Shown piece after piece: positions 25,963-33,561 of a stretch of 64,000 bases of DNA (the first letter of the stretch is position 1; the number at the start of each line of letters is the position of its first letter). Both the position numbers and the translations under genes were made by a program. Location of the stretch: contig NZ_RJKE01000001.1 in assembly GCF_003751225.1 (NCBI RefSeq), positions 5,146,001 through 5,210,000 of the forward strand. Direction: 5' to 3'. Source of the DNA: Actinocorallia herbida (lineage in GTDB: Bacteria > Actinomycetota > Actinomycetes > Streptosporangiales > Streptosporangiaceae). A model generated the notes under the pieces. It searched no databases and was not told where the DNA came from. It saw nothing but the letters and a program-made list of their open reading frames with translations.

Positions 25963-27120
25963 ATGTCACCTCTCGGAGGCATACGCGTCCTCGACCTGAC
26001 CAATGTGCTGGCCGGACCGTACTGCAGCTACCAGCTGATGCTGCTCGGCGCCGACGTGGTCAAGGTCGAGGTGCCCGGGCAGGGCGACCTCGCCCGGCAG
26101 CTCGGCCCCGACCCGGAGCTCAACCGATCCCGCCTGGGCGCGTCCTTCCTCGCCCAGAACGCGGGCAAGAAGTCGGTCGAACTCGACCTGAAGTCCGACG
26201 CCGGACGCCGGTCCTTCGAGGAGATGGTCGGCCAGGCCGACGTGCTCCTGGAGAACTTCCGCGCCGGCGTCCTGGCCCGCCTCGGCTACGGCTGGGAGCG
26301 CCTGCGCGAGCTCAACCCGAGGCTCGTGTACTGCGCCATCTCCGGGTTCGGCCAGACCGGCCCGATGAGCCAGGCCCCGGCCTACGACCAGGTGGTCCAG
26401 GGCCTGTCCGGCATGATGTCGGTCACCGGCACGCCCGAGACCGCCCCGCTCCGCGTCGGGTTCCCGGTGTGCGACACGATCGGCGGTCTCACCGCGGCCC
26501 TGCACATCTGCGCCGCCCTGGCCGGCCGTGACACCACCGGCGAAGGCGTGTTCCTCGACGTGTCGATGCTGGAGTCGGCGATCTCGGCCATGGGCTGGAC
26601 CGTCTCGAACTACCTGGTCAGCGGGGTGGAGCCGGAGCCGATGGGCGACCAGAACGCCACCGCGGCGCCCTCGGGAACGTTCCGGGCCGCGGACGGGCCG
26701 CTCAACATCGCGGCCAACCGGCAGGAGCAGTTCGAGCGGCTCTGCGCGCTGGTCGGCCGCCCCGACCTCCTGGAGGACCCCCGCTTCGCCGAACGCGAGG
26801 CGCGCAAGGAGCATCGCGAGGAGCTCAACGACCTGCTCAACGCGGCCCTCGCGGAGCGGACGGCGCTGGCATGGGAGGAGACCCTCGTCGCCGCCGGGAT
26901 CCCCGCGGCCCGGATCGTCACCGTCCCGCAGGCCCTGCGGCTGGAACAGCTCGAACACCGGGGCTTCATCACCGAGCTGCCCTTCCCCGACGGCTCCGCG
27001 CGCGTGCTGCGGGTGAGCGGAGGGGGCGTGCTGCACGACGGGCGGCCGCTGCGGCCCTCGCAGTCCCCTCCCCTGCTGGGACAGCACACCGGTGAGCCGA
27101 TCTGGAAGGAGGCGTCGTGA
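25963..27120 (+). CDS. CaiB/BaiF-family (class III) CoA-transferase
   Basis: A 385-aa class III CoA-transferase. It has the family opening GIRVLDLTNVLAGPYCSYQL, the catalytic aspartate in PAYDQVVQGLSGMM and the C-terminal GQHTGE segment. It moves CoA between a donor acyl-CoA and an acid, usually a dicarboxylate, oxalate or hydroxy-acid. AGAGGAAAAG precedes the ATG. Its stop overlaps the GTG of the citryl-CoA-lyase-like gene by four bases, so the activated product is probably that enzyme's substrate. Confidence 0.92.
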   Translation: MSPLGGIRVLDLTNVLAGPYCSYQLMLLGADVVKVEVPGQGDLARQLGPDPELNRSRLGASFLAQNAGKKSVELDLKSDAGRRSFEEMVGQADVLLENFRAGVLARLGYGWERLRELNPRLVYCAISGFGQTGPMSQAPAYDQVVQGLSGMMSVTGTPETAPLRVGFPVCDTIGGLTAALHICAALAGRDTTGEGVFLDVSMLESAISAMGWTVSNYLVSGVEPEPMGDQNATAAPSGTFRAADGPLNIAANRQEQFERLCALVGRPDLLEDPRFAEREARKEHREELNDLLNAALAERTALAWEETLVAAGIPAARIVTVPQALRLEQLEHRGFITELPFPDGSARVLRVSGGGVLHDGRPLRPSQSPPLLGQHTGEPIWKEAS

Positions 27121-27908
27121 ACGCGATAGTGGACCCCACCGGAGAGGTCGGCGCCTGGTGGGCGACCGCCGTCTCCCACATGGAACCCGGGATCGTCGAG
27201 CTGCGCGGACGGCCGGTCCAGGAGCTGATCGGCACCGTCGACCTGACGTCCATGATCTGGCTCATGCTCCGCGGCGAACTCCCCGACGCCGCCCGGTCCG
27301 CCCTGCTCCAGGCCGCGCTCGTCGCGGGCGTCGACCACGGGCCGCAGGCGCCGTCCATCGCGATCGCCCGGATGGCCGCCACCTGCGGGGTCGGCCTCAA
27401 CAACGCGATGGCCAGCGGAGTCAACGTCCTGGGCGACGCGCACGGCGGAGCCGGAGAGCAGTGCGTTCGACTGCTGGACGAGGTCCTCCGCCTGGAGCGC
27501 GACGGCCTGGAGATCGCCGAGGCCGCCGCCACGGCGGTGGCGGCCGGACCCAAGTACGTCCCCGGCTTCGGGCACCGGTTCCATCCGCGCGACCCGCGTC
27601 GCGACCCCCTCGTCTCGCTCGCCGAGCAGGCCGTGCGCGATGGCGTCGTCCCCGGCGACCACCTGCGGGCGGGACTCGCGGTGGAGGAGCATCTGCGCTC
27701 CGCGCGAAGCCGACCCGTGCCGATGAACATCGACGGCGCCACCGCGATCATCTACGCCGAACTCGGGTTCGCCGCACCGCTCGCCCGCGGGCTGTTCGTC
27801 CTCAGCCGCAGCATCGGCATCCTCGCCCACGCCTGGGAGGAGAGCGGCAGCGGCCGGCGCAACAAGGGACCCGTGCCCCGCTCGATCGTCCCCGCCCGCC
27901 TAGGCTGA
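27117..27908 (+). CDS. Citryl-CoA lyase-like enzyme
   Basis: A 263-aa protein of the citrate synthase superfamily, much shorter than citrate synthase and close to free-standing citryl-CoA lyase (about 260 aa). The three catalytic positions remain: histidine in GDAHGGAG, histidine in GFGHRFHPRDPR and aspartate in MNIDGATAIIY. Such enzymes cleave a 3-hydroxy-acyl-CoA to acetyl-CoA (or an analogue) plus a 2-oxoacid. Coupled by GTGA overlap to a CoA-transferase, it can complete an activate-then-cleave step on an imported hydroxy-acid. The exact substrate is unknown. Confidence 0.85.
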   Translation: MNAIVDPTGEVGAWWATAVSHMEPGIVELRGRPVQELIGTVDLTSMIWLMLRGELPDAARSALLQAALVAGVDHGPQAPSIAIARMAATCGVGLNNAMASGVNVLGDAHGGAGEQCVRLLDEVLRLERDGLEIAEAAATAVAAGPKYVPGFGHRFHPRDPRRDPLVSLAEQAVRDGVVPGDHLRAGLAVEEHLRSARSRPVPMNIDGATAIIYAELGFAAPLARGLFVLSRSIGILAHAWEESGSGRRNKGPVPRSIVPARLG

Positions 27909-27964
27909 GAAAGGTCCGCGCATACACTGTGGGCCGAACCGGATTCTCTCCTCTCGGGAGCCAC

Positions 27965-28627
27965 ATGACCGCCGTACACCCAGCCCCCGGTCGGCAGCGG
28001 GATCCCGCTCGGACCAGGGCCGAGATCCTCGACGTGGCGGCGCGGGAGTTCGCCCGGCTGGGATACGACGGCGCCCGCGTCGACGAGATCGCCGCGCTCA
28101 CCCGCACCACCAAGCGGATGATCTACTACTACTTCGGCGGCAAGGAGCAGTTGTTCGTCGCGGTGCTGGAGCGCGCCTACACCGAGGTGCGCTCCGCCGA
28201 GGCCGGCATCGACGTGGCGCACCTCGCGCCCGTCGAGGCCATCCGGCGCCTCGCGGAGCTCACCTACGACCACCACCACGGCCACCCCGACTTCATCCGG
28301 CTCGTCAGCATCGAGAACATCCACCTCGCCGAGCACCTGCGCACCTCGGAGGTGCTCGCCAACCTCGGCGCCCCGGCGATCGACCTGATCTCCCGCATCC
28401 TCGCCGCGGGCACCGCCTCCGGCGACTTCACGACCGACGCCGACGCCGTCGACGTGCACATGATGATCAGCGCGTTCTGCGTCTTCGCCGTCGCCAACCA
28501 GCACACCTTCCAGGCCCTCTTCGACCGGGACCTGACCGCCGAGGCCGACCGGGACCGCTACCGGCGCATGATCGGGGAGATGGTCGTGGCCTACCTGACG
28601 GGCGGCGGCCGCAACGTCGACGAGTAG
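27965..28627 (+). CDS. TetR-family transcriptional regulator
   Basis: A 220-aa TetR regulator. The N-terminal helix-turn-helix is clear (RAEILDVAAREFARLGYDG, then TRTTKRMIYYYFGGKEQLF). The C-terminal ligand domain has an unusual histidine-rich segment (YDHHHGHPDF). It lies between the lyase gene and the dehydroshikimate dehydratase gene. Directly after its stop is a promoter overlapped by the 22-base motif also present in front of the IclR gene, so it is a candidate repressor of both. ATG 27965 fits the family start. Confidence 0.93.
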   Translation: MTAVHPAPGRQRDPARTRAEILDVAAREFARLGYDGARVDEIAALTRTTKRMIYYYFGGKEQLFVAVLERAYTEVRSAEAGIDVAHLAPVEAIRRLAELTYDHHHGHPDFIRLVSIENIHLAEHLRTSEVLANLGAPAIDLISRILAAGTASGDFTTDADAVDVHMMISAFCVFAVANQHTFQALFDRDLTAEADRDRYRRMIGEMVVAYLTGGGRNVDE

Positions 28628-28653
28628 ACGGCGGCTTTCCGGGCCCTTAATGT
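28625..28653 (+). promoter_or_regulatory. Promoter of the dehydratase gene
   Basis: TAGACG at 28625-28630 and TAATGT at 28648-28653 form a -35/-10 pair with a 17-base spacer, just ahead of the dehydratase gene. The -10 is part of the shared 22-base motif, which fits repression by a protein bound there. Confidence 0.5.
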
Positions 28654-28669
28654 ACGAACTGGTTAGTTA
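28648..28669 (+). promoter_or_regulatory. Shared 22-base operator motif, copy 2
   Basis: The motif starts TAATGTACGAACT and ends AGTTA, identical to the copy at 24920-24941 except at its positions 14 and 17. It overlaps the likely -10 element and lies 19 bases before the start codon of the dehydratase. Confidence 0.6.
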
Positions 28670-28687
28670 TTCAGGTGGAGGTCCGCC

Positions 28688-30496
28688 TTGCGCAAGTCCA
28701 TAGCCACCGTCTCCCTGAGCGGTTCACTGACCGAGAAGCTGAGCGCGGCGTCCGCGGCGGGCTTCGACGGGATCGAGCTCTTCGAGAACGATCTCCTGGC
28801 CAGCCCCCTCAGCCCGAAGGACATCCGGCTCCTGGCCGAGGATCTCGGCCTGCGCATCGAGCTCTACCAGCCCTTCCGCGACGCCGAGGCCCTGCCCGCC
28901 GACGCCTTCGCCCGTGTCCTGCGCCGGGCCGAGCAGAAGTTCGCGGTGATGGAGCAGCTCGGCGCCCCGATGCTGCTCGTCTGCTCCACGGTGTCCGCCC
29001 AGGCCGTCGACGACGACCTCCTCGCGGCCGAGCAGCTGCGGACCCTGGCGGAGCGGGCGTCCGAGCACGGCGTACGCATCGCCTACGAAGCCCTCGCCTG
29101 GGGCCGCCACGTCAGCGACTACCGGCACTCCTGGCGGATCGTCGAGGCCGCCGACCATCCCTCCCTGGGCGTCTGCCTCGACAGCTTCCACATCCTCACC
29201 CTCGGCGACGACCCCGCCGGAATCCGCGAGATCCCCGCCGAGAAGCTGTTCTTCCTCCAGCTCGCCGACGCCCCCGACCTCGACATGGAACCCCTCCACT
29301 TCAGCAGGCACTACCGCTGCTTCCCCGGCCAGGGCGTCTTCGACCTCACGGGCTTCACCGAGCACGTCCTGGCCGCGGGCTACGAAGGGCCGCTCTCCCT
29401 CGAGGTCTTCAACGACGTCTTCCGCCGCACCGACGCCGAGCGCACCGCCGTCGACGCGATGCGCTCCCTCATCGTCCTCGGCGACGCCGTCCGCCACCGG
29501 CTCCCCGAGCGCGTCGGCCTCGACCCGCTACCGCCGGTCTCCCCATCGCAGGGATTCGCCTTCGCCGAGATCACCGTCGACACCCGCTCCGAGACCCAGG
29601 TCCGCGGCATGCTCGCCGGGCTCGGATTCACCTTGCGGGGCGTCCACCGCACCAAGCCGGTCCAGCTGTGGCAGCAGGGCGACGCCCGCCTCGTCGTCAA
29701 CCGGGCGCACTTCAACGGCACGGACCGGGAGCGGGGAGACGCCTTCGTCTCCGTCATCGGCGTGGAGACCGCCGACCCGCGCTCCGCCGCCGCGCGGGCC
29801 GACGCCCTGCTGGCGCCGCCCGCACCGCGCGCCATCGGAGCCGGGGAGTCCCGCCTGCCCGCGCTGATCGCGCCCGACGGCTCCAACCTCTACTTCTGCC
29901 GCACCGCCGCCGACGACGGATGGCTCGCCGACTTCGCCCCCCTGCGCGACGGCTCCGGCGCCCCCGTCCTCGACGCCATCGACCACATCGCCCTGTCCCC
30001 CCACGCCGACCACTACGACGAGACCGTGCTGTTCTACCGCGCGGCGTTCGGCCTGGCCCTCCGCTCGAACGAGGAGATCGCCTCCCCCCACGGCCTCGTC
30101 CGCAGCCGCGCCATCGCCGACGACCACCTCCGCCTCATCTTCAACGTGCCCGTCCTCCTCGATGACGCGGCGCCCCGCCTCCAGCACGTCGCCTTCTCCT
30201 GCACCGACATCTTCGCCGCCGCCGCGCACCTCCGCACCGCCGACGTCCCGCTCCTGCCCATCCCCGGCAACTACTACGAAGACCTCGCCGCCCGCACCGA
30301 CCTCCCCGCCTCGACCCTCACCACCATGCGCGACCACGGCATCCTCTACGACCGATCGGGCGAAGCCGAGTTCTTCCACCTCTACACCACCACCGCAGGC
30401 CGCTCCCTCTTCTTCGAAGTCGTCCAGCGCGTCGGCTCCTACACCGGCTACGGCGCCCCCAACGCCCCCATCCGCCGCGCCGCCCAACACCTCTGA
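28688..30496 (+). CDS. quiC: Two-domain 3-dehydroshikimate dehydratase (QuiC type)
   Basis: A 602-aa fusion. Residues 1-275 are a sugar-isomerase-fold (AP endonuclease 2) domain with metal ligands in AYEALAWG, GVCLDSFHI and LSLEVFND; such domains convert 3-dehydroshikimate to protocatechuate. Residues 285-602 are two vicinal-oxygen-chelate repeats related to 4-hydroxyphenylpyruvate dioxygenase, with iron ligands apparent in IDHIALS, LQHVAFS and FFEVVQR. The whole matches bacterial QuiC1-type proteins used in quinate/shikimate breakdown. The start is TTG at 28688, behind GGTGGAGG. An operator-overlapped promoter lies directly upstream. What the second domain does is not settled. Confidence 0.85.
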   Translation: MRKSIATVSLSGSLTEKLSAASAAGFDGIELFENDLLASPLSPKDIRLLAEDLGLRIELYQPFRDAEALPADAFARVLRRAEQKFAVMEQLGAPMLLVCSTVSAQAVDDDLLAAEQLRTLAERASEHGVRIAYEALAWGRHVSDYRHSWRIVEAADHPSLGVCLDSFHILTLGDDPAGIREIPAEKLFFLQLADAPDLDMEPLHFSRHYRCFPGQGVFDLTGFTEHVLAAGYEGPLSLEVFNDVFRRTDAERTAVDAMRSLIVLGDAVRHRLPERVGLDPLPPVSPSQGFAFAEITVDTRSETQVRGMLAGLGFTLRGVHRTKPVQLWQQGDARLVVNRAHFNGTDRERGDAFVSVIGVETADPRSAAARADALLAPPAPRAIGAGESRLPALIAPDGSNLYFCRTAADDGWLADFAPLRDGSGAPVLDAIDHIALSPHADHYDETVLFYRAAFGLALRSNEEIASPHGLVRSRAIADDHLRLIFNVPVLLDDAAPRLQHVAFSCTDIFAAAAHLRTADVPLLPIPGNYYEDLAARTDLPASTLTTMRDHGILYDRSGEAEFFHLYTTTAGRSLFFEVVQRVGSYTGYGAPNAPIRRAAQHL

Positions 30497-30689
30497 CCCG
30501 GCCCGGACCGTTCGCGCGCTGGCGGAGGCGTCCGGCGGGCACCGCGTTCCCGTCCGACCGCCACGCCATGACGACCCACGAGAGCGGCCCCTTCTTCACC
30601 GCCGACGAGCAGACCGAGCCCGCCGGCGGCGAAGTGCCCGCCTACCTGCCCGGCACGCCCCGCATCCGAGCGGGCCCTGCCAGGAAGGG

Positions 30690-31502
30690 TCAGGCGTGCA
30701 GAGCGGAGTGCAGGGCGATCCACTGATCCGGGTGGACGAACGCCACGACCGTGTCGCGGGCGATGCCCGCGTGCGCGAACGCGGATTCGGCACCGGGGTG
30801 GCTCCGGCCGATCGAGGCGAACAGGGAGCCGCCGACGCCGGAGAAGCCCCGTTCGACCAGGCGCCGCCAGGCATCGCCGTCGCGCACCAGCGGCACGGGG
30901 CGGCGCTCGATCCGGAGGATCGCCGAGTCGACGGACGGGATGGGACGGAAGCTCTCTCTGGCGATCCTTTCGTGCAGGGTCCAGGTGAAGTACGGCCAGG
31001 TCTCCACGGTGCGCCGGCTCCACCGGCCGTAGTCACCGCCGCGCTTGCGGGCGTACTCCAGCTGGGTCACCAGCGTCGCCGACGTCAGGGACGGCGCCTT
31101 CAGGCACCAGTCGACGATCGCGGACGTCGCCGAGTACGGGATGTTCCCCACGACGGCGAACGGCCCACCCGGCGGACGCGCCCTGGTGAAGTCGCCCCGG
31201 ACGATGTTCAGTCCGGTCCGCGCTCTGAGCCGCGCCGCGAGCAGCGGATCGAGCTCGTAGCCGACGACCTCGGCACCGGCCTCGACCAGCGCGGTGGTGA
31301 CCGCGCCATCGCCGGTTCCCGGCTCCAGCACGAGCCCACTCGGCCGCGCCGCCCTGATCAGCCGCGCGACGGCCTCCGGGTCGATGAGGAAGTTCTGCGA
31401 CATCCTCCGCCGCGCCCGGTCGACCGGCGTGCGACCGCCCCCGCCGTTCCTTGCCTTCTTCTGGGTGTGCGAAAAATTTCCATGCGCGAAGTCCTGCGCC
31501 AC
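30690..31502 (-). CDS. erm: Erm-family 23S rRNA adenine methyltransferase
   Basis: A 270-aa methyltransferase of the Erm/KsgA group. It has RRRMSQNFLID, the SAM-binding LEPGTGDGAVTTAL and the target-adenine motif VVGNIPYSATSAI. Erm proteins dimethylate a single adenine of 23S rRNA in the peptide tunnel and give macrolide, lincosamide and streptogramin B resistance. The open frame extends upstream, but GTG 31502 is the likely start: GAGAGG lies just before it, and the upstream part forms the leader and hairpins annotated separately. The basic, glycine-rich first 35 residues are typical of actinomycete Erm proteins. It converges with the dehydratase gene. Confidence 0.92.
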   Translation of the reverse strand: MAQDFAHGNFSHTQKKARNGGGGRTPVDRARRRMSQNFLIDPEAVARLIRAARPSGLVLEPGTGDGAVTTALVEAGAEVVGYELDPLLAARLRARTGLNIVRGDFTRARPPGGPFAVVGNIPYSATSAIVDWCLKAPSLTSATLVTQLEYARKRGGDYGRWSRRTVETWPYFTWTLHERIARESFRPIPSVDSAILRIERRPVPLVRDGDAWRRLVERGFSGVGGSLFASIGRSHPGAESAFAHAGIARDTVVAFVHPDQWIALHSALHA

Positions 31503-31614
31503 GGCAAAGCCCTCTCGGGTCCTCGAGACGAATGTGCTCTCGAAGGGCCCTGGGCTCGCGCCCATGAAGCTAGCGAGCCAGGGCCCGCTCTCCGCGCATG
31601 CGCAGGTAAGCCAT
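31503..31614 (-). promoter_or_regulatory. erm translational attenuator
   Basis: In the transcript, arm 1 (31586-31573) pairs with arm 2 (31559-31545) as a 14-15 base stem with one bulge. The 3' end of arm 2 with the next bases (GGGCCCTTCGAGA) can instead pair with 31528-31517 (TCTCGAGGACCC). The GAGAGGGC containing the erm ribosome site is complementary to part of the same region (GCCCT). These alternatives are mutually exclusive. The 14-codon leader ends in the loop after arm 1, so a ribosome stalled in the leader would block arm 1 and shift the fold, as in known erm attenuators. Confidence 0.75.
31570..31614 (-). CDS. erm leader peptide with RMR motif
   Basis: A 14-residue ORF, MAYLRMRGERALAR, in front of erm and in a different frame. 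Arg-Met-Arg at residues 5-7 fits the +X+ (Arg/Lys-X-Arg/Lys) motif at which macrolide-bound ribosomes are known to stall. Stalling there would cover the first arm of the downstream hairpin. No clear ribosome site precedes the ATG, but the predicted transcription start lies only about 12 bases upstream, so initiation may be near-leaderless. Confidence 0.75.
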   Translation of the reverse strand: MAYLRMRGERALAR

Positions 31615-31633
31615 TGCATCGATCATGGGCGCC

Positions 31634-31670
31634 ACCGTAGGACCGCCAGAACCCGCCCGCAACACATTTT
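31634..31670 (-). promoter_or_regulatory. erm promoter with AT-rich upstream element
   Basis: On the minus strand TTGCGG (31662-31657) and TACGGT (31639-31634) form a -35/-10 pair with a 17-base spacer. The run AAAAT (31670-31666) lies three bases upstream of the -35, the place where WhiB7/WblC-type activators recognise AT-rich DNA in actinomycete antibiotic-resistance promoters. The WhiB7 link is inference. Confidence 0.6.
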
Positions 31671-31818
31671 CCGGCCCGAGCGCCCGTCGCCGGCTCCTCG
31701 CACGGCTTCCTGAGGCACCCGTGCGGCCCGGCATCCCACGGCCGCCTCCGCCTGCCGGGTCCCCGTCGTCGGCGCCCCCACGAGAGTCCTGACCGGGGCT
31801 TCGCCGACCGGACCCTGG

Positions 31819-32088
31819 TCAGGGCGTCCGGCCGTCGGGGGCCGTGGTCTCCTGGTCGCGGGTGGCGACCCAGGTGGCGAGGAGGCGGAGGCCGTCGGCG
31901 CTAGGGGTGTCGGGGGCCGCGGTGTAGAGGAGGAGGGTGAGGTCCGGGTCTGAGGTGAGGGTCATGGCCTCGAAGTGGAGTTCGAGGTCGCCGACGGCGG
32001 GGTGGTGGATCTTCTTGACGCCGGTGCGGTGGTGGCGGACGTTGTGGTCGGCCCAGCGCTGCCGGAAGACCTCGCCCGCGGCGAGCGC
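31819..32088 (-). pseudogene. Remnant of MmyB-like XRE regulator
   Basis: About 89 codons in one frame encode only the end of a regulator of the XRE/MmyB class: VFRQRWADHNVR, then GVKKIHHPAVGDLELHFE and a LLLYTAAPDTPSADGLRLL tail, the ligand-binding domain typical of these proteins. The helix-turn-helix part is missing, and the frame runs without a start into a fragment of another gene. It is a truncated remnant. Confidence 0.7.
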
Positions 32089-32243
32089 ATCATCGACGGC
32101 GTCGACACCACCCCGCCCCCCTCCGCCTCGTCCTGGGCTCCCAGGCCCTGACCTCCACGATCGACACCCTGCGCGAGCGCATCACCGCCTTCGAAGCCCA
32201 AGCCGACCTCGCCGTCTCCACCGATCACCCACCCGGCGAATGA
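32089..32243 (+). pseudogene. Remnant of short-chain dehydrogenase C-terminus
   Basis: The plus strand carries the end of a short-chain dehydrogenase: IIDGVDTT, then LRLVLGSQALTSTIDTLRER and a STDHPPGE tail. The two parts are in different frames, with the shift at a run of six C at 32116-32121. No dehydrogenase body precedes it; it abuts the oppositely oriented regulator remnant. Together they mark a deletion or recombination scar. Confidence 0.65.
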
Positions 32244-32316
32244 CCCGCCGAACCGAACTCCGTCCGGGTGTCCGAGGCGACGGCCCTCGCGGGGCCCGGC
32301 GGCATAGGCTGGCCAG

Positions 32317-32868
32317 ATGACGAAGTATGCGGCGCTGTTGCGCGGGATCAACGTGGGCGCGGGCGGCGGCAGGAGGGTCCCGATGGCCGACCTGCGCAGC
32401 CTGATGGAGGGCCTCGGCCACAAGGACGTGCAGACCTACCTTCAGAGCGGGCAGGCGGTGTTCACCGCCGAGAACGGTGACGAGGAATCACTCGCGGCCG
32501 GCCTCGCCCAGGCGCTGGAAGAGCGCTTCGGCCGCACCTTCGACGTGATCGTCCGCGACCACGCCTACCTGCGCGCGATCGGCGAGGCGTGCCCCTTTCC
32601 CGCCGCCGAGCTGGAAGGCCGCCAGCTCCACGTCACCTTCTTCGCGACGAGCCCGGAGCCCGACCGCTTCGCCGAAATCGACCGCGCCGACTATCTCCCC
32701 GAGGACTTCCGCCTCGGCGACCGCGCCCTCTACCTCTACGCCCCCGACGGCCTGGGCAGCTCCGCGCTCGCCGTCCGCCTGGCCCGCCCGACCCTCCTCA
32801 AGGGCCTCATCACCACCTCCCGCAACTGGAACACCGTCAAAAAGCTCATCGACCTGACCCGCCCCTGA
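32317..32868 (+). CDS. DUF1697-family protein
   Basis: A 183-aa cytoplasmic protein of the DUF1697 family, recognised by the opening KYAALLRGINVGAGGGRRVPM, the segment VQTYLQSGQAVF and the end TTSRNWNTVKKL. Family members are widespread in actinobacteria and structurally known, but no reaction is established. It stands alone after the gene remnants. Start and length (about 180 aa) are normal. Confidence 0.9.
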   Translation: MTKYAALLRGINVGAGGGRRVPMADLRSLMEGLGHKDVQTYLQSGQAVFTAENGDEESLAAGLAQALEERFGRTFDVIVRDHAYLRAIGEACPFPAAELEGRQLHVTFFATSPEPDRFAEIDRADYLPEDFRLGDRALYLYAPDGLGSSALAVRLARPTLLKGLITTSRNWNTVKKLIDLTRP

Positions 32869-33439
32869 CCACGCGCTCTCCCGCACCGGCCCGGCGAGAG
32901 ATCCCAGACGCCGCAGATGCCGATCCGCCCGGGAGGGCAACGCCGAGGCTCGGGCGAAGGCGCGTGCGCCACTGAGCGGGATGCTTCCCGAGCGCCCCTG
33001 GTCCGCCGGGCCGCACGCGCCTCCGGTGACCGGCCCCGCCGAGACATCGTGATCGCACCCTTTTGAACGCCGGGGGCGCCGCGGCCTGAGCGATCTCTGC
33101 GCGTCGCCTCGCGCCGCGGATTCCCGACATGGCCCGGTGTCCTGCCGCGAATCTGCCACATGCGATCCGGCGAATAACCGAAAAAGCCTCGCACAGGTGC
33201 CGTTCTCTGTTGTTACGATGCTTGTCGGGGGCCATGTCGATAACGGTGCCCGGGAGATCAGAGCGCAATTCACACACCCGCGACGAAATCCGGAAGATGA
33301 TCGCGATCATGCCACCGACCTGCGGATGTGTGTCTCGCCATCGCTCTACGAAGACCGGTGACAGCGAAGTGGCCGACCGGTCAAATAGCACACCCGGAGG
33401 CTCGGATTCAAGCCACGAGGGGAATTCACTGGCGCGGAT

Positions 33440-33462
33440 CAGTGCAGTTTTAGATTGCACTG
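33440..33462. promoter_or_regulatory. Operator-like inverted repeat CAGTGCA-N9-TGCACTG
   Basis: A perfect seven-base inverted repeat with a nine-base AT-rich spacer, about 100 bases before the FAD monooxygenase start. TTGCAC within it could also serve as a -35. It is typical in size of a dimeric regulator site; no regulator gene is adjacent. Confidence 0.5.
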
Positions 33463-33464
33463 TG

Positions 33465-33485
33465 ACCCACTACACACCCGTGGGT
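33465..33485. promoter_or_regulatory. Operator-like inverted repeat ACCCAC-N9-GTGGGT
   Basis: A perfect six-base inverted repeat with a nine-base spacer, starting three bases after the previous palindrome and having the same spacing. The two side by side suggest tandem dimer sites controlling the next gene. Confidence 0.45.
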
Positions 33486-33561
33486 ATGGTCTGTTTACAT
33501 TCACGTCATACAACGGCTCCGTGTTCGGCGGGGCCGTCTGACGAGACGTGGGTGATCGAAA

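Larger units (their letters stand above)
32869..33561. other. Long intergenic region, lower GC
   Basis: These 693 bases hold no gene I can support. The frames present (for example 33137-33361 plus and 32846-33460 minus) look non-coding and match no family. Base composition falls after about 33130. The last 125 bases contain two operator-like inverted repeats and should include the promoter of the FAD monooxygenase gene. Confidence 0.55.

Noticed and set aside
30568-30726. ORF starting MTTHESGPFFTADEQT between the dehydratase and erm genes
   Set aside because: It could be a remnant of an enzyme start, but it has no recognisable domain, a weak ribosome site, and runs into the end of erm.
32846-33460. 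204-residue minus-strand frame in the long intergenic region
   Set aside because: It overlaps the DUF1697 gene end, shows no conserved motif, and its codon pattern is not gene-like.
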